Assembly: GCF_030160835.1 (NCBI RefSeq)
Contig: NZ_BSPC01000048.1
Location: 62,001-126,000 of the forward strand
Direction of reading: 5' to 3'
Source of the DNA: Labrys miyagiensis
GTDB taxonomy: Bacteria > Pseudomonadota > Alphaproteobacteria > Rhizobiales > Labraceae
DNA: 64,000 nucleotides
The notes beneath the pieces are model-generated. The model was not told the DNA's origin and ran no database searches. It saw nothing but the letters and a program-made list of their open reading frames with translations. The first letter of the stretch is position 1, and every line of letters starts with the position of its first letter. The position numbers and the translations under genes are program-made. Positions 42,960 through 52,631 of the stretch are shown here, one piece after another.

Positions 42960-44000
42960 ATGAGAGCAGTGGTCCTGCATGCGCCGTTCGATCTGCGCGT
43001 CGAGGAACGGGAGGCGCCGCAGCTTGGCCCCGGTCAGGTGCGCGTGGGCCTGCGGGCCGGTGGTATCTGCGGCTCGGACCTGCACTATTACCTGCATGGC
43101 GGCTTTGGTGCCGTGCGGCTGCGCGAGCCCATGATCCTGGGCCATGAGGTCGCGGGCATCGTCCAGGAAGCAGCGCCCGGCGTCACCTCCGTGAAACCGG
43201 GGGATATCGTTGCCGTCAATCCGAGCCTTGCCTGCGGCGTCTGTCGTTTTTGCGTGAAAGGGCTGCACAATCACTGCCTCGACATGCGCTTCTACGGCTC
43301 GGCCATGCGCATGCCCCATGTCCAGGGCGCCTTCCGCGACAGCGTCGTTTGCGAGGCCGTGCAGGCCGTGCCGATGCCCGAGGGCACATCGGTGAACGAG
43401 GCGGCCTTCGCCGAGCCGCTGGCCGTCTGCCTCCACGCCGTCGTGCGGGCGGGGCCTCTGCTGGGCCAACGCGTCCTCGTTACGGGCGCCGGACCGATCG
43501 GCATCCTCACCGTCGCCGCCGCCCGGGCCGCCGGCGCGGCCGAGATCGTCGCGACCGATATCCTCGACGGCCCGCTGGCCATGGCGCGCAGGATGGGGGC
43601 GGACCGCACCGTCAATGTCGCCAGCGAGCCGGAGGCCATGGCAGGATACGAGGCCGAGAAGGGCTGGTTCGACGTGATGTTCGAGGCGGCTGGCAGCGCC
43701 GTGCCGCTGCTGGTGGGCCTGAAGGTGGTGCGCCCGCTCGGAACCATCGTGCAGATTGGCCAGGGAGCGCAGGCTGACCTACCGATGTCCGCCATCGTCA
43801 CCAAGGAGATCAACCTGATCGGCACCTTCCGCTTCGATACCGAATTCGAGACCGCCGTATCGTACATCGCCAGGCGGCAGATCGACGTACGCCCGCTCCT
43901 CACCGAGATCGTGCCACTGCAGGAGGCCAAGCGCGCCTTCGATCTTGCCGCTGACAAGAGCCGGTCGGTGAAAGTCCAGCTCGCCCTGGGAGAGGCTTGA
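42960..44000 (+). CDS. L-idonate 5-dehydrogenase-like alcohol dehydrogenase
   Basis: Zinc-dependent medium-chain dehydrogenase of 346 residues. Catalytic zinc: GGICGSDLHYYLHGG (Cys) and MILGHEVAGIV (His/Glu). The structural zinc loop is CGVCRFCVKGLHNHC with four Cys. Nucleotide site VLVTGAGPIGILTVAAARAAGA. Overall pattern is closest to L-idonate 5-dehydrogenase (IdnD), which oxidises L-idonate to 5-ketogluconate, but related sorbitol/threonine dehydrogenases cannot be excluded. GGAAAG precedes the ATG. Confidence 0.85.
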   Translation: MRAVVLHAPFDLRVEEREAPQLGPGQVRVGLRAGGICGSDLHYYLHGGFGAVRLREPMILGHEVAGIVQEAAPGVTSVKPGDIVAVNPSLACGVCRFCVKGLHNHCLDMRFYGSAMRMPHVQGAFRDSVVCEAVQAVPMPEGTSVNEAAFAEPLAVCLHAVVRAGPLLGQRVLVTGAGPIGILTVAAARAAGAAEIVATDILDGPLAMARRMGADRTVNVASEPEAMAGYEAEKGWFDVMFEAAGSAVPLLVGLKVVRPLGTIVQIGQGAQADLPMSAIVTKEINLIGTFRFDTEFETAVSYIARRQIDVRPLLTEIVPLQEAKRAFDLAADKSRSVKVQLALGEA

Positions 44001-44920
44001 AATCCTGAGTTGATGGGCGCGAGTTTCGGACTCGGCTCTTGACCGTGCCCCTATTAGGTAGCCGGGTCTGGGGACCTGTCCGCCCGCCTCCGCGGCCTTC
44101 ACACCGCAATTCCCAAGCGCTCTCGTTCCCACGCCCTTTCCGGCTGGGTTGATGAAGAGACCGGGCGATGGCGGCTGCGGAGCAGCCGTGAAGGCAGGAT
44201 CATGGAAGATGCAGGCCGCACTGTCGGTGCAGGCCGCCATCGCCCCGTTCCGGCTGCCTGGCGCGCTGACAAGGCGTGCAAGGCCACCTGTTTTTTTCCG
44301 CCTTATGAAGGCGGAGGCGAGCCGGGAGCGGATGGCACGGACCATCCAAACCTGAGCCAGCCGGCTCGGTCAAGGGGCTCAGCGCTGCAGTCCTGGCCGG
44401 ACAGTGGCATGAACCGTCTTCACCGCATCGGCGGGACGTGGGGACGAAGGCGTTGCCGGGCTCAAGCCCGTCACGCTCCGTCCAGGGATTGCGTGGTATT
44501 TCCATCGCGTGGCACTTCCATGGGGTGCCGATCCCGTCTGTCCCGCTCGTCACCCTGGAGGCCGGCTTCGAAGGAAGCAGGACCGCCGTGCGCGCCTGCC
44601 GCTTGGACAGGCACTCGGGGTGGATGGAGGCGTTCGGAGCCGAGTTGATCATACGCCGGCCGCTGACGCTTCGTTCCGAGAGGGATGAGAGCATGGGAAT
44701 GAACAAAAATCAATATTTGTATCCTTTATGTTCAACGTACTCCAACGCCTCTATCATTGGCGAAGGAGGATGCCGGGCAGGGTGTTGTCGATTGATTCGA
44801 GCACGGGCGAGACGTTTGACCGGGTAGCCAAGGGATCGTTCAGGAACAGGGGCTTCAGGCGCCGCGCCTCTCGCGTTTTCTGAACGCCGGCTTGCCGATT
44901 CATTCATTTTTTGACGACGC
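44001..44920. other. 920-base region without a recognisable gene
   Basis: GC-rich, with several open frames on both strands but none with ribosome site plus protein-like composition. A degenerate version of the family B motif (GGGTCTG next to GGACCTG) lies near 44060. A CCGCCTT-ATG-AAGGCGG hairpin is at 44298-44314. It may be decayed coding sequence. Confidence 0.5.
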
Positions 44921-45658
44921 CTACGCCCCGCTGAGGCACTCCCCCTCGGAGGGCGCCTGCGCCAGCCGATGCAGCAGATAGGCACGCTGGAAGGGCGGCA
45001 TCCGGTCGGCGATGAGATCGCCCGGGCTGCGGACGACATGCATGCGGCTGAGCTCGGGCTCGCTGTCGGCGGCGAGGAAGCCCTCGATCCGCGCCTTCAG
45101 AGCCGTCGACGGAAGCGAGGAGCGCACGGTCTTCATCATGGCGATGCGTGGCCCGTGGAACACCGCCGTCCAGCCGGATGCGATGGCGACATCGGTGGGG
45201 GATACGCCGGTTTCTTCTTCCAGCTCGCGCGTGACGCTGCCGGCGAGATTGACAGTGTCGCCGTCGAGGTCGGAGGGATCGGGTGTGCCGGCGGCGAAAT
45301 AGATGGCGCCGGCGTTGCTGGTATGCTCCGCCATCTCGCCGAGCAGGAAGGCGCCATCGGCTGCCTGCAGCGCGGCCATGGCGAAGCAGTTCCACTTGGG
45401 CTCGCCCGGCGTGCCGAAATCGCGCCAAGCCAGGAAGCTGGCGTAGTCCGTCATCAGATAGGCGCCGCGAAAACGCCGGCCGCTGACCTCCCAGCGATGC
45501 AGGAGCAGGATCTTGCCGTTGAAGCTGGCGGGCTTCCTGGCGATGACCTCCTGCCAATGTGCCGCGATCGCCTCGCGGTTGTCCTCCGCGAAGACCCAGG
45601 GCCGCGGTTCGAAGCGGCAGTCGATCTCGTCGAGTTCGACGATCTCGGGCTCAGACAT
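44921..45658 (-). CDS. NUDIX hydrolase domain protein
   Basis: 245 residues. A Nudix-type helix is visible in NLAGSVTRELEEETGVSPTDVA (the GxxxxxREaxEExGU core). The N-terminal half, with KPASFNGKILLLHRWEV and FAMAALQAADGAFLLGEMAEHT, fits a NUDIX fold used on nucleoside diphosphate-type substrates. Substrate unknown. The ATG overlaps the stop of phzF-like gene by eight bases. Third gene of a pdxY - phzF - nudix operon. Confidence 0.82.
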   Translation of the reverse strand: MSEPEIVELDEIDCRFEPRPWVFAEDNREAIAAHWQEVIARKPASFNGKILLLHRWEVSGRRFRGAYLMTDYASFLAWRDFGTPGEPKWNCFAMAALQAADGAFLLGEMAEHTSNAGAIYFAAGTPDPSDLDGDTVNLAGSVTRELEEETGVSPTDVAIASGWTAVFHGPRIAMMKTVRSSLPSTALKARIEGFLAADSEPELSRMHVVRSPGDLIADRMPPFQRAYLLHRLAQAPSEGECLSGA

Positions 45659-46553
45659 GCAGCAACCCTTCGCTGACGATCACCGCATGGCCACCGATCG
45701 AGGCGGAGCTCAGGCGCATACGCTCGATCTGCATGGTGAGATCGATGAGGGAGGGCCGGCCCATCTCGAAGCCCTGTTCGATGCGGAAATGCCGGATACC
45801 CTCGGGAAGATCGTCGAAGCGGTGGAGCACGCCGGAGAGGCCTGCCACGGCCGAACCGGTGGCTGGATCCTCGGGAATGCCGTCGCCGGGCGAGAACATG
45901 CGGGCGTGCAGGCTCGATGTCGGTTCCACCGTGTGGCGGGTATAGGCATAGGCGGCGCCGAGACCTTCCTGGCCGAACGCCGCCTTCCACAGGCTGGTGT
46001 TGATGCGGATGCGGCCCATGGCTTCCAGGGTGCGAACCGGCACGAAAGTGTAGGGAAAGCCGCTGCCGAACAAAGTGGGGACATGGTTCTCGAAGCCGAT
46101 ATCCGCGACAGTGAGGCCGAGCGCCTCGGCAATCAGGGCGGTGGCGACGGGCGCGCCGCGTTCGGTGGGCAGCACCGGTACGTCAAAGCGCGCATAGGCG
46201 ACGCCTTCTCCCAGGCTGACGGCGCAGGGCACCGTGCCGATCAGTTCTTCCAGGCCGAAGAGATAGTCGCCGCTTTCGTTCCTGTGGTCGAGGCTCGCCA
46301 GCAGCACGGCGGTGCCCACCGTGGGATGGCCGGCAAAGGGCATCTCCAGGCCGGGGGTGAAGATACGGATCTTGGCGCGGTGCCGGCTGTCCGTCGGCGG
46401 CTGCACGAAGACGGTTTCGGACAGGTTGAACTCACGGGCGATCTGCTGCATCGCCGCGGTGTCGAGCCCCTTGCTGTCGAGCACGACGGCAAGGGGATTG
46501 CCGGCGAGGGCGCGGTCGGCGAAGACATCGAGGGTGTAGAAACGGCGGGGCAT
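45651..46553 (-). CDS. PhzF family isomerase/epimerase-like protein
   Basis: 300 residues of the PhzF/DapF-like fold. [22 protein letters not shown] is the conserved N-terminal motif. [16 protein letters not shown] carries the catalytic-region [19 protein letters not shown] is the second active-site motif. Members catalyse isomerisations, often with unknown substrates. ATG at 46553, with AGGAG supplied by the adjacent repeat. Downstream of pdxY in the same direction. Confidence 0.92.
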   Translation of the reverse strand: MPRRFYTLDVFADRALAGNPLAVVLDSKGLDTAAMQQIAREFNLSETVFVQPPTDSRHRAKIRIFTPGLEMPFAGHPTVGTAVLLASLDHRNESGDYLFGLEELIGTVPCAVSLGEGVAYARFDVPVLPTERGAPVATALIAEALGLTVADIGFENHVPTLFGSGFPYTFVPVRTLEAMGRIRINTSLWKAAFGQEGLGAAYAYTRHTVEPTSSLHARMFSPGDGIPEDPATGSAVAGLSGVLHRFDDLPEGIRHFRIEQGFEMGRPSLIDLTMQIERMRLSSASIGGHAVIVSEGLLHV

Positions 46554-46559
46554 GGCAAC

Positions 46560-46623
46560 TCCTGGGAGCGCGGACTTCAGCCACATTGAACTCCATTCAG
46601 TGTGGCGGCGATGTCCGCTCTTG
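46560..46623. repeat. Palindromic repeat, family A, variant copy 8
   Basis: CCTGGGAGCGCGGACTTCAG, then CCACATTGAA...TTCAGTGTGG as an inner hairpin, then CGGCGATGTCCGCTCTTGG. Only one half of the long palindrome is present, with a different centre from copies 1-7. It lies between pdxY and phzF and supplies the phzF ribosome site. Copy 9 has the same kind of left half. Confidence 0.75.
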
Positions 46624-46655
46624 GAAACAGAACGTCGGCTCGTTCGCGCTTGCCG

Positions 46656-47504
46656 TCAGACCTTCTCCACCGGAAAGCGCCAACTCGGCGTGACGAACTC
46701 GTCCTGGGCCCCGACGGTCAAGATCTCGCGCGAGCCGGCTTCTTCCGTACGCTTGAGCAGGCCGTAGACCGAGGCGCCGGCGAGGTCGAGCGCCTGCGCC
46801 GCCGAGCCGAAACGCTTCCAGTGCAGATTGAAAAGCGCGGCGATGGCATCGCCTGCCCCGTTGATCGACAGCCCGAGGCGCGGCGTGCGGAGCCGGTAGA
46901 AACCGGTGGCATCGGAGGCAAGGAGATCGATGGCATCGTCGGGTGTCTCCTGCACGTCGAGCGAGGTCACCAGGACGACCTTCGGGCCGAGGGCATGGAG
47001 CGCTGAAACCGCTGACTTTGCGTCGCCGAGCGTGCGGATCGCCTGGCCCGAGAGATATTCGAGCTCGAAGCGGTTCGGCGTGATCACGTCCGCCGCAGGC
47101 ACGGCCTTGTCGCGCATGAATTCCGGGATGCCCGGACGCACGAAAATGCCGCGTCCGACATCGCCGATCACCGGGTCGCAGCAATAGGTGGCAGCGGGGT
47201 TGGCCGTCCGCACCTTGTCGACCGCGGCCATGATGGCATTGCCGATATCTGACGAGCCCATATAGCCCGAGAGCACGCCATCGCAGCGGCCGAGCACGCC
47301 GCGATCGGCGAGACCCTCCACCAGTTCGTCCACCATGGTGCCGTCATAGACGCGGCCCTTCCAGGCGCCGTAACCCGTGTGATTTGAGAACTGCACGGTG
47401 TGGATGGCCCAGACCTCGCAACCCAGGCGCTGCATCGGGAAGACGGCCGAGGCATTGCCGACATGGCCGTAGGTGACCCAGGACTGGATGGAGAGGATAT
47501 TCAT
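46656..47504 (-). CDS. pdxY: Pyridoxal kinase
   Basis: 282 residues, phosphorylates pyridoxal in the vitamin B6 salvage route. [50 protein letters not shown] is the PdxY/PdxK N-terminal substrate region. YCCDPVIGD and the ATP site [17 protein letters not shown] and [17 protein letters not shown] (catalytic Asp in GAGD) follow. ATG at 47504 has only a weak ribosome site. First gene of the operon. Confidence 0.95.
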   Translation of the reverse strand: MNILSIQSWVTYGHVGNASAVFPMQRLGCEVWAIHTVQFSNHTGYGAWKGRVYDGTMVDELVEGLADRGVLGRCDGVLSGYMGSSDIGNAIMAAVDKVRTANPAATYCCDPVIGDVGRGIFVRPGIPEFMRDKAVPAADVITPNRFELEYLSGQAIRTLGDAKSAVSALHALGPKVVLVTSLDVQETPDDAIDLLASDATGFYRLRTPRLGLSINGAGDAIAALFNLHWKRFGSAAQALDLAGASVYGLLKRTEEAGSREILTVGAQDEFVTPSWRFPVEKV

Positions 47505-48347
47505 GTCACAACCGGGAAGGCAGGAGAGGGGCTCGCAGATGAAACGATAACGCCTCTGGACGCAATATTGGACGGCGTGCCGGACCATCAGGATTTTTGA
47601 TCGATTCGATCAAAGCCCGCGCACCTCTCCAGCGAGGTGGTCCCGGCCGCGATCCGTGAGGCCTGCCACTGACACCGCCTGGTATCTACTTGGTGCTTCC
47701 TTTGTGCCTTTTCCGCTGCTGAAGCCTGCCGGCCACATAACGCAGGGGAATGTCAATCGATCCGGTTCGAGATAGCCAAGATTCGACTTCGGTCGAGCGC
47801 TGCTCTTTGTGCCGGTATCGCAAAGGAGCGGCTTGTTGCCATACTGTAAAGTATTAACATAGTATAACTTAGTTATCCGTGTCGATGTACCATCGATTTG
47901 ACGTATGACGCAACGGTATGTTTAAACCTCTTCTGCATTGAATTGTCGTATCGAAGCGGATGGAGTGGATTCGTCGAATTTCCCGAAGAAATACGCAATT
48001 TCAGAGCCTGGCTGCCGGATTTTCGCGCAACCACGGCGAGAAATCGTGTAGCCGCAATGCGCTTTCAATGCTCCTCCTTGGAGGTAGAGGTCTAGCCTGA
48101 TTGGAGGGTGCCCTATCCGTCGTGGCCCTGCGATAAAGTGTTAAGGCTCCTGTATTCGTAGTAATTCGTGGATAAGGCGCAGGGGTCAAATGTGGCGACC
48201 GGACAGCCATGATCGGAATTATGATTTAGGTTTTTCAGTGAGTTAGGCTCACTTTAGATATCTCCATCAACCTCAGATTGCGGTCTTGCGCTGCCGCTTC
48301 ACCTAAATTTGGATACCCAGTTGCTTAGAGGCTGAACTTGCGTCGTC
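47505..48347. other. 840-base intergenic region, no gene recognised
   Basis: Upstream half is GC-rich, downstream half AT-rich (47830-48300). It holds the divergent promoters of pdxY and the JmjC-like gene. Small inverted motifs (ATACT...AGTAT at 47841-47865, TAACTTAGTTA at 47865-47875) are visible. I found no tRNA, no structured RNA and no coding frame with support. Confidence 0.5.
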
Positions 48348-49310
48348 ATGAAACAAGGAGCAAAAATACTGTACGACGCATGGCCGCGCCCGCGACGCAA
48401 GGTTGGCTTGAAAATGATTCCCTCTGCAGATGAACTCTTGACCATCGATCCGGTGGGTTACCGCGGTGCCTTCGACACGCTCCCCTTCGGCTTCCAGCAC
48501 AGCTTGCACAAGCTGCCGATGTTCCAGCCGGAGGCACTGGCCCGGATGGCTGAGCGTTATGCCGACAAGCCGCAGGATTTCTTCGTGGCCGCCTCGGCTT
48601 CCGCGCCCGGCACGAAGTTCTATGACGTGAAGCACAGCATGTTCAAACCCCATGAGGCGCTGGGCCAGTTGGATAGCAGCCCCGTGCGTGTCCTGCTGAA
48701 GCGCTTGGAAAATCACGACACCGAGTTCCGCGACCTCCTGCATACGTTATTCGACGCCCTGGCGGATCTGCGTGGCGGCCTGCGGGGCGAGAAGGTTCTG
48801 CGGCTCGAGTCCTCCGTCTTCATCTCCTCGGCAGCCTCCACCACTCCGTTCCATTTCGATCCCGAGATCAATCATTTCTTCCAGATCGAAGGGCCGAAGA
48901 ACTACCATGTCTTCGCCCCCAGTGCGGTGGACGAGGCCGATCTCGAGCGCTTCTATGTGAAAGGCGTGGTGGATATCGGGCAGCTCGATCTGGCCCGCTG
49001 CGATCCCAAGCAGGAACACGTTTTCAACCTGGAGCCGGGCAGGGCGTTCCACCAGCCCCAGAACGCACCGCATTGGGTCCAGACCGGCACCGTGCGCAGC
49101 GTCTCCTATGCCTTCGTGTTCGAGACCGACGCCAGCCGCGAGCGCAGCAACGCCCGTTCGGCCAATCACTATCTGCGCATGATGGGCATGAAGCCGCAGC
49201 AGCCTGGTCTTCATCCTTCGGCGGACCATGCCAAGGCCGCCGTGATGCAGGTGATGACGCCGATGCGCGTTGGCGTGCGCAAGACGGTGAAGCAGGTCCT
49301 CGGCCGGTAA
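48348..49310 (+). CDS. JmjC/cupin-like oxygenase-fold protein
   Basis: 320 residues with a cupin-8/JmjC-type core. FHFDPEINHFFQIEGPKNYHVF (about residues 165-187) has the HxD metal pair and a following basic pocket. FHQPQNAPHWVQTG (about 232-245) supplies the distal His. This is the layout of Fe(II)/2-oxoglutarate enzymes, but substrate and activity are unknown. The N-terminal about 150 residues are helical and lack a known domain. Start ambiguous: ATG 48348 or the ATG at 48414 (with AAGG upstream). Confidence 0.8.
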   Translation: MKQGAKILYDAWPRPRRKVGLKMIPSADELLTIDPVGYRGAFDTLPFGFQHSLHKLPMFQPEALARMAERYADKPQDFFVAASASAPGTKFYDVKHSMFKPHEALGQLDSSPVRVLLKRLENHDTEFRDLLHTLFDALADLRGGLRGEKVLRLESSVFISSAASTTPFHFDPEINHFFQIEGPKNYHVFAPSAVDEADLERFYVKGVVDIGQLDLARCDPKQEHVFNLEPGRAFHQPQNAPHWVQTGTVRSVSYAFVFETDASRERSNARSANHYLRMMGMKPQQPGLHPSADHAKAAVMQVMTPMRVGVRKTVKQVLGR

Positions 49311-49524
49311 GCGCTCCTTGCCGCTCAAGCAGCTATGATTCCGGCGCAACTCCGGAAGGGGTGGTTAGGATTGGATATTTGCGGTCCCCGCCTTCCTTCC
49401 GGACTTCGGGCCCGTTCCGCTCATCGCAGCCATGCAGAGCCATGCGAGCAGGCCACCCTTACAGTAATCAAAGAATACACCCATATAGCGCTGACCGATT
49501 GATGAACCGACCTTGGTTATCGCT

Positions 49525-50553
49525 ATGCTGCTCGATACTTCCCCCACTTTCGTCCTCAACGACGAACCTGCCTCACAAGCTTCCGAGTCTCTTGCTCCCC
49601 TGTCTCTTGGGACGCCTGACGATGCCCAGCTTCTGGATGCCTATTCCAACACGGTGATCGGCGTGATCGACAGGGTCGGCCAAGCCGTGGTGAAGCTCGA
49701 CATCCGCAAGGGCGGCAAGCCCGCGGGCTCCGGCTCCGGCGTCATCCTCTCGCCGGACGGCCTCGTTCTCACCAACAGCCATGTCGCGCAGGGTACGCCC
49801 CGCGTCTCGGTGCAGACCCAGGACGGTCACCATTTCGATGCCAGGCTGATCGGCGATGATCCCGACACCGATCTCGCGCTCGTCCATATCGAGCAGCCGG
49901 TCAATTTGACGGCGGCGAGGCTCGGCAATTCCAGCCTGCTGCGCCGTGGCCAGGTGGCCGTCGCCATCGGCAATCCGCTGGGCTTCGAGGCAACCGTGAC
50001 CTCGGGCGTGATATCGGCGCTCGGGCGCTCGTTGCGCGCCAAGAGCGGTCGGCTGATCGACGACGTGATCCAGACTGACGCGGCGCTCAATCCCGGCAAT
50101 TCCGGCGGCCCGCTGGTCTCGACCTTGGGCGAGGTGATCGGCATCAACACGGCCGTCATCATGGGCGCGCAGGGCATCTGCTTTGCCGTCGCCTCGAACA
50201 CCGCGAGCTTCGTGATGGGGCAGCTCATCCGCCACGGCCATGTGCGCCGCGCCTCGATCGGCATCGCCGCGCAGCAGGCGATGATCGCCCGGCGCGTCCA
50301 GTTGTCGGCCGGTGTCGATCAGCCTGCCGGCGTGATGATTTCCGCAGCGGAAATCGGGCAGCCGGCCGAATCGGCAGGCCTGCTGATGGGCGATATCATT
50401 GTTGCACTGGACGGCCAGAAGGTGTCCGCGGTGGATGATCTCATCCGTTTGCTGAACGAGGAATGCATCGGCCGCAGCACGCGCTTCGATGTGTTGCGCA
50501 ACGGAAAGTTGCGTTCGTTCGAGGTTACACCCAAGGAGAGGCGTGGCTCCTGA
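49525..50553 (+). CDS. S1C-family serine protease (HtrA-like)
   Basis: 342 residues with a trypsin-like domain: His in LTNSHVAQG, Asp in DPDTDLALVHI, Ser in ALNPGNSGGPLVSTLG. One C-terminal PDZ-like domain follows (AGVMISAAEIGQPAESAGLLMGDIIVALDG). Unlike DegP it shows no N-terminal signal or membrane anchor, so it may be cytoplasmic, or export may be by another route. The ATG at 49525 is chosen; a TTG four codons upstream is possible. Ribosome site unclear. It is shorter than DegP and has one PDZ instead of two. Confidence 0.85.
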   Translation: MLLDTSPTFVLNDEPASQASESLAPLSLGTPDDAQLLDAYSNTVIGVIDRVGQAVVKLDIRKGGKPAGSGSGVILSPDGLVLTNSHVAQGTPRVSVQTQDGHHFDARLIGDDPDTDLALVHIEQPVNLTAARLGNSSLLRRGQVAVAIGNPLGFEATVTSGVISALGRSLRAKSGRLIDDVIQTDAALNPGNSGGPLVSTLGEVIGINTAVIMGAQGICFAVASNTASFVMGQLIRHGHVRRASIGIAAQQAMIARRVQLSAGVDQPAGVMISAAEIGQPAESAGLLMGDIIVALDGQKVSAVDDLIRLLNEECIGRSTRFDVLRNGKLRSFEVTPKERRGS

Positions 50554-50848
50554 CTTAGCCCGGCGGTAGTATCATAAGGTGCATATCGCCGAATCTCTTC
50601 ATCTCGTAAGTCACTCCCTTGACGCCAAAGTGGTAGGTGTTAGGCAGCCAGGCAGATCAGAAACAACTTCCTGTAATCAAATTTCAGATAATTTGATTAA
50701 TCTTTGGCTCCACATGGCGCTACGCTGGAGCGTTGCGTCCCTTAAACGCGCTCTACGGTAGTAAAATCAGGGAGACTGTTGCAATTGGGTGACAGATTTC
50801 CCCAGCGGAATATGGTACTCATTGTCTCAATATATGAGGAGCAATTCA

Positions 50849-51592
50849 ATGAGCCGCCTGATTCTTGCGTCGGTTTCCCTTTTGGCGCTGTCTTCCGCTG
50901 CCCTTGCTGCCGACTTGGCGCCTGCTCCCGCCGAGCCGGTTTCGCCGGTCGTTGCCGCTCCCTTCACTTGGACCGGCTTCTACGGCGGTCTCCAGGCTGC
51001 CTATAGCTGGGGTAAGTCCGATGTAAAGAATACGCACAATACGGATGGTGCGGCCGATTATATCGGTACGATCAATTCGGATGGCGTCTCCGGGGGGGCC
51101 TATCTCGGTGCCAATTACCAGTTTGAGAATACGAGCTTCGTCGTCGGCGCCGAAGCTGATGGCAAGTTCGGTGCTATCGATGGCAAGGACGACATGGTGG
51201 GTATCGGTATCTCGGCCGGTCGCCCGAATTCACCGACTACAACCCGGGTGACCTGGGATGGTGCTGCGCGCCTGCGTCTTGGCTATGCCATTGATCGCTT
51301 CCTGCCCTATATCGCTGGTGGTGTCGCGGGTGCCGAGGTCAAATGGCGTCCGTTCTACCCGACCGACAAGGCCGTGCCTCACCAGAACACTCAATGGGGG
51401 TGGACGATCGGTGCCGGTCTCGAATATGCCGTTACGGACAATCTGATTGCTAGGATCGAGTACCGCTACACTGACTATGGCAGCAAGGTGAACCCGGATT
51501 ACAAGATCACCGCTATCCAGGACGGCGGCTACAAGGACCACATTGACCTGAAGACCAACGACGTTCGTGTTGGCATCGCCTACAAGTTCTAA
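50849..51592 (+). CDS. Outer-membrane beta-barrel porin family protein (Omp25/31-like)
   Basis: 247 residues. Signal peptide MSRLILASVSLLALSSAALA (cleavage about residue 20), then PFTWTGFYGGLQAAYSWGKSD, the opening typical of Hyphomicrobiales Omp25/Omp31-type proteins. Alternating beta strands lead to the C-terminal NDVRVGIAYKF, ending in aromatic Phe as outer-membrane proteins do. GAGGAG seven bases before the ATG at 50849 decides the start; the longer frame is unsupported. An intrinsic terminator follows the stop. Confidence 0.92.
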   Translation: MSRLILASVSLLALSSAALAADLAPAPAEPVSPVVAAPFTWTGFYGGLQAAYSWGKSDVKNTHNTDGAADYIGTINSDGVSGGAYLGANYQFENTSFVVGAEADGKFGAIDGKDDMVGIGISAGRPNSPTTTRVTWDGAARLRLGYAIDRFLPYIAGGVAGAEVKWRPFYPTDKAVPHQNTQWGWTIGAGLEYAVTDNLIARIEYRYTDYGSKVNPDYKITAIQDGGYKDHIDLKTNDVRVGIAYKF

Positions 51593-51613
51593 CCCTATAC
51601 AGGTGTCTTAAGC

Positions 51614-51640
51614 AAAGCCCGGCTGTGTGCCGGGCTTTTG
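51614..51640 (+). terminator. Intrinsic terminator of the porin gene
   Basis: AAAGCCCGGC / GCCGGGCTTT around TGTGT, followed by TTTTG-type tail. Confidence 0.85.
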
Positions 51641-51710
51641 TATGGCCGGTGCAGAATAACCGGTCTCTGAGGCGGCAAACCGGTTGCTGGTATCTTGCGA
51701 TACACAGGAA

Positions 51711-52505
51711 TCACGCCTTCATCAGCCACTCATGATCCGGATCGTTGTGGAACTTCCACACGCGCTTCGGGCCGGCCATGACGTTAAGGTAATACAGATC
51801 ATATCCATGTGCGACGCCCACGGGGTGGTAGCCTTTGGGCACCAGCACCACGTCGCGGTCGCCGAAGGCCATGGTTTCGTCGAGCGAGCGGTCGTCGGTG
51901 TAGACGCGCTGCACGCCGTACCCCTGGGACGGGTTGAAACGGTGGTAGTAGGTCTCTTCCAGGAGGCTTTCGGCTGGCAGATTGTCCTGGTCATGCTTGT
52001 GCGGCGGATAGCTCGACCAATTGCCGGAGGGCGTGATCACCTCGACCACCAGCAGGCTCTCCGCTGGCTCCCATTCCGGCAGAATGTTGCGCACATGGCG
52101 GGTGTTCGAGCCCTTGCCGCGCGTCTCCTGGCCCACCTGGTCGGGGCCGATGACGCGAGCCTGGTGCGCGCCTGTGCCGGGTGCGGCGCAGATGGCGAGC
52201 TCGAGGGGGGTCTCGGCCGTCACTTCGTAGCGCGACTTCGCCGGCACATAGACCGACCAGGGCGCCGCCTCGAAGGGGTCGTTACGCTCGCCCAGCACGC
52301 CGAAATCCTGGTCGCCGGCCTTGATGGCCGCCTTGCCCGCAACGAGGACGAGACAGATCTCGCTGCCGCCGGTCTCTGCGCTCAGCGTGGCGCCTGCGGC
52401 GAGCTGGTGCACCTCGAAGCCGACATAGCTCCATCCAGCCGTTTGCGGCGTGACGTGGTGGATCTTCGACGAGGACTTGTCGGGGTGGATCAGAAGCTTG
52501 GACAT
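51711..52505 (-). CDS. iolB: 5-deoxy-glucuronate isomerase
   Basis: 264 residues, cupin-type isomerase of myo-inositol catabolism that converts 5-deoxy-glucuronate to 5-dehydro-2-deoxygluconate. TPQTAGWSYVGFEVHQLAAG opens the cupin domain. SSYPPHKHDQDNLPAESLLEETYYHRFNPSQGYGVQRVYTDDRSLDE holds conserved metal-ligand His/Glu residues. HPVGVAHGYDLYYLNVMAGP follows. The start uses AGGAGGT supplied by the repeat upstream. Last gene of iolC-iolD-iolE-iolB. Confidence 0.94.
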   Translation of the reverse strand: MSKLLIHPDKSSSKIHHVTPQTAGWSYVGFEVHQLAAGATLSAETGGSEICLVLVAGKAAIKAGDQDFGVLGERNDPFEAAPWSVYVPAKSRYEVTAETPLELAICAAPGTGAHQARVIGPDQVGQETRGKGSNTRHVRNILPEWEPAESLLVVEVITPSGNWSSYPPHKHDQDNLPAESLLEETYYHRFNPSQGYGVQRVYTDDRSLDETMAFGDRDVVLVPKGYHPVGVAHGYDLYYLNVMAGPKRVWKFHNDPDHEWLMKA

Positions 52506-52512
52506 GGGGACC

Positions 52513-52631
52513 TCCTGGGAGCGCGGATTTCAGCCACATTGAATTTCGTTCAACGTGGCGGCGACGTCCGCTCTCAGAAACAACTCGTCTTGCGACAGAG
52601 GAAGAGCGGACAGGATGTCCGCGCTCCCAGG
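52513..52631. repeat. Dispersed palindromic repeat, family A, hybrid copy 9
   Basis: Fills the iolE-iolB gap. Left part like copy 8 (GGGAGCGCGGATTTCAGCC, CACATTG...CAACGTGG), right part a normal family A arm (AAGAGCGGACAGGATGTCCG plus CGCTCCCAGG). Its left end is the iolB ribosome site. Confidence 0.8.

Noticed and set aside
44438-44827. 129-codon frame in the region without genes
   Set aside because: No ribosome site, no recognisable motif, and composition changes along the frame; possibly decayed DNA but not callable as a gene.
47505-48347. Search for a tRNA or structured RNA in the 840-base gap
   Set aside because: No T-arm, acceptor stem or other recognisable RNA feature was found by eye.
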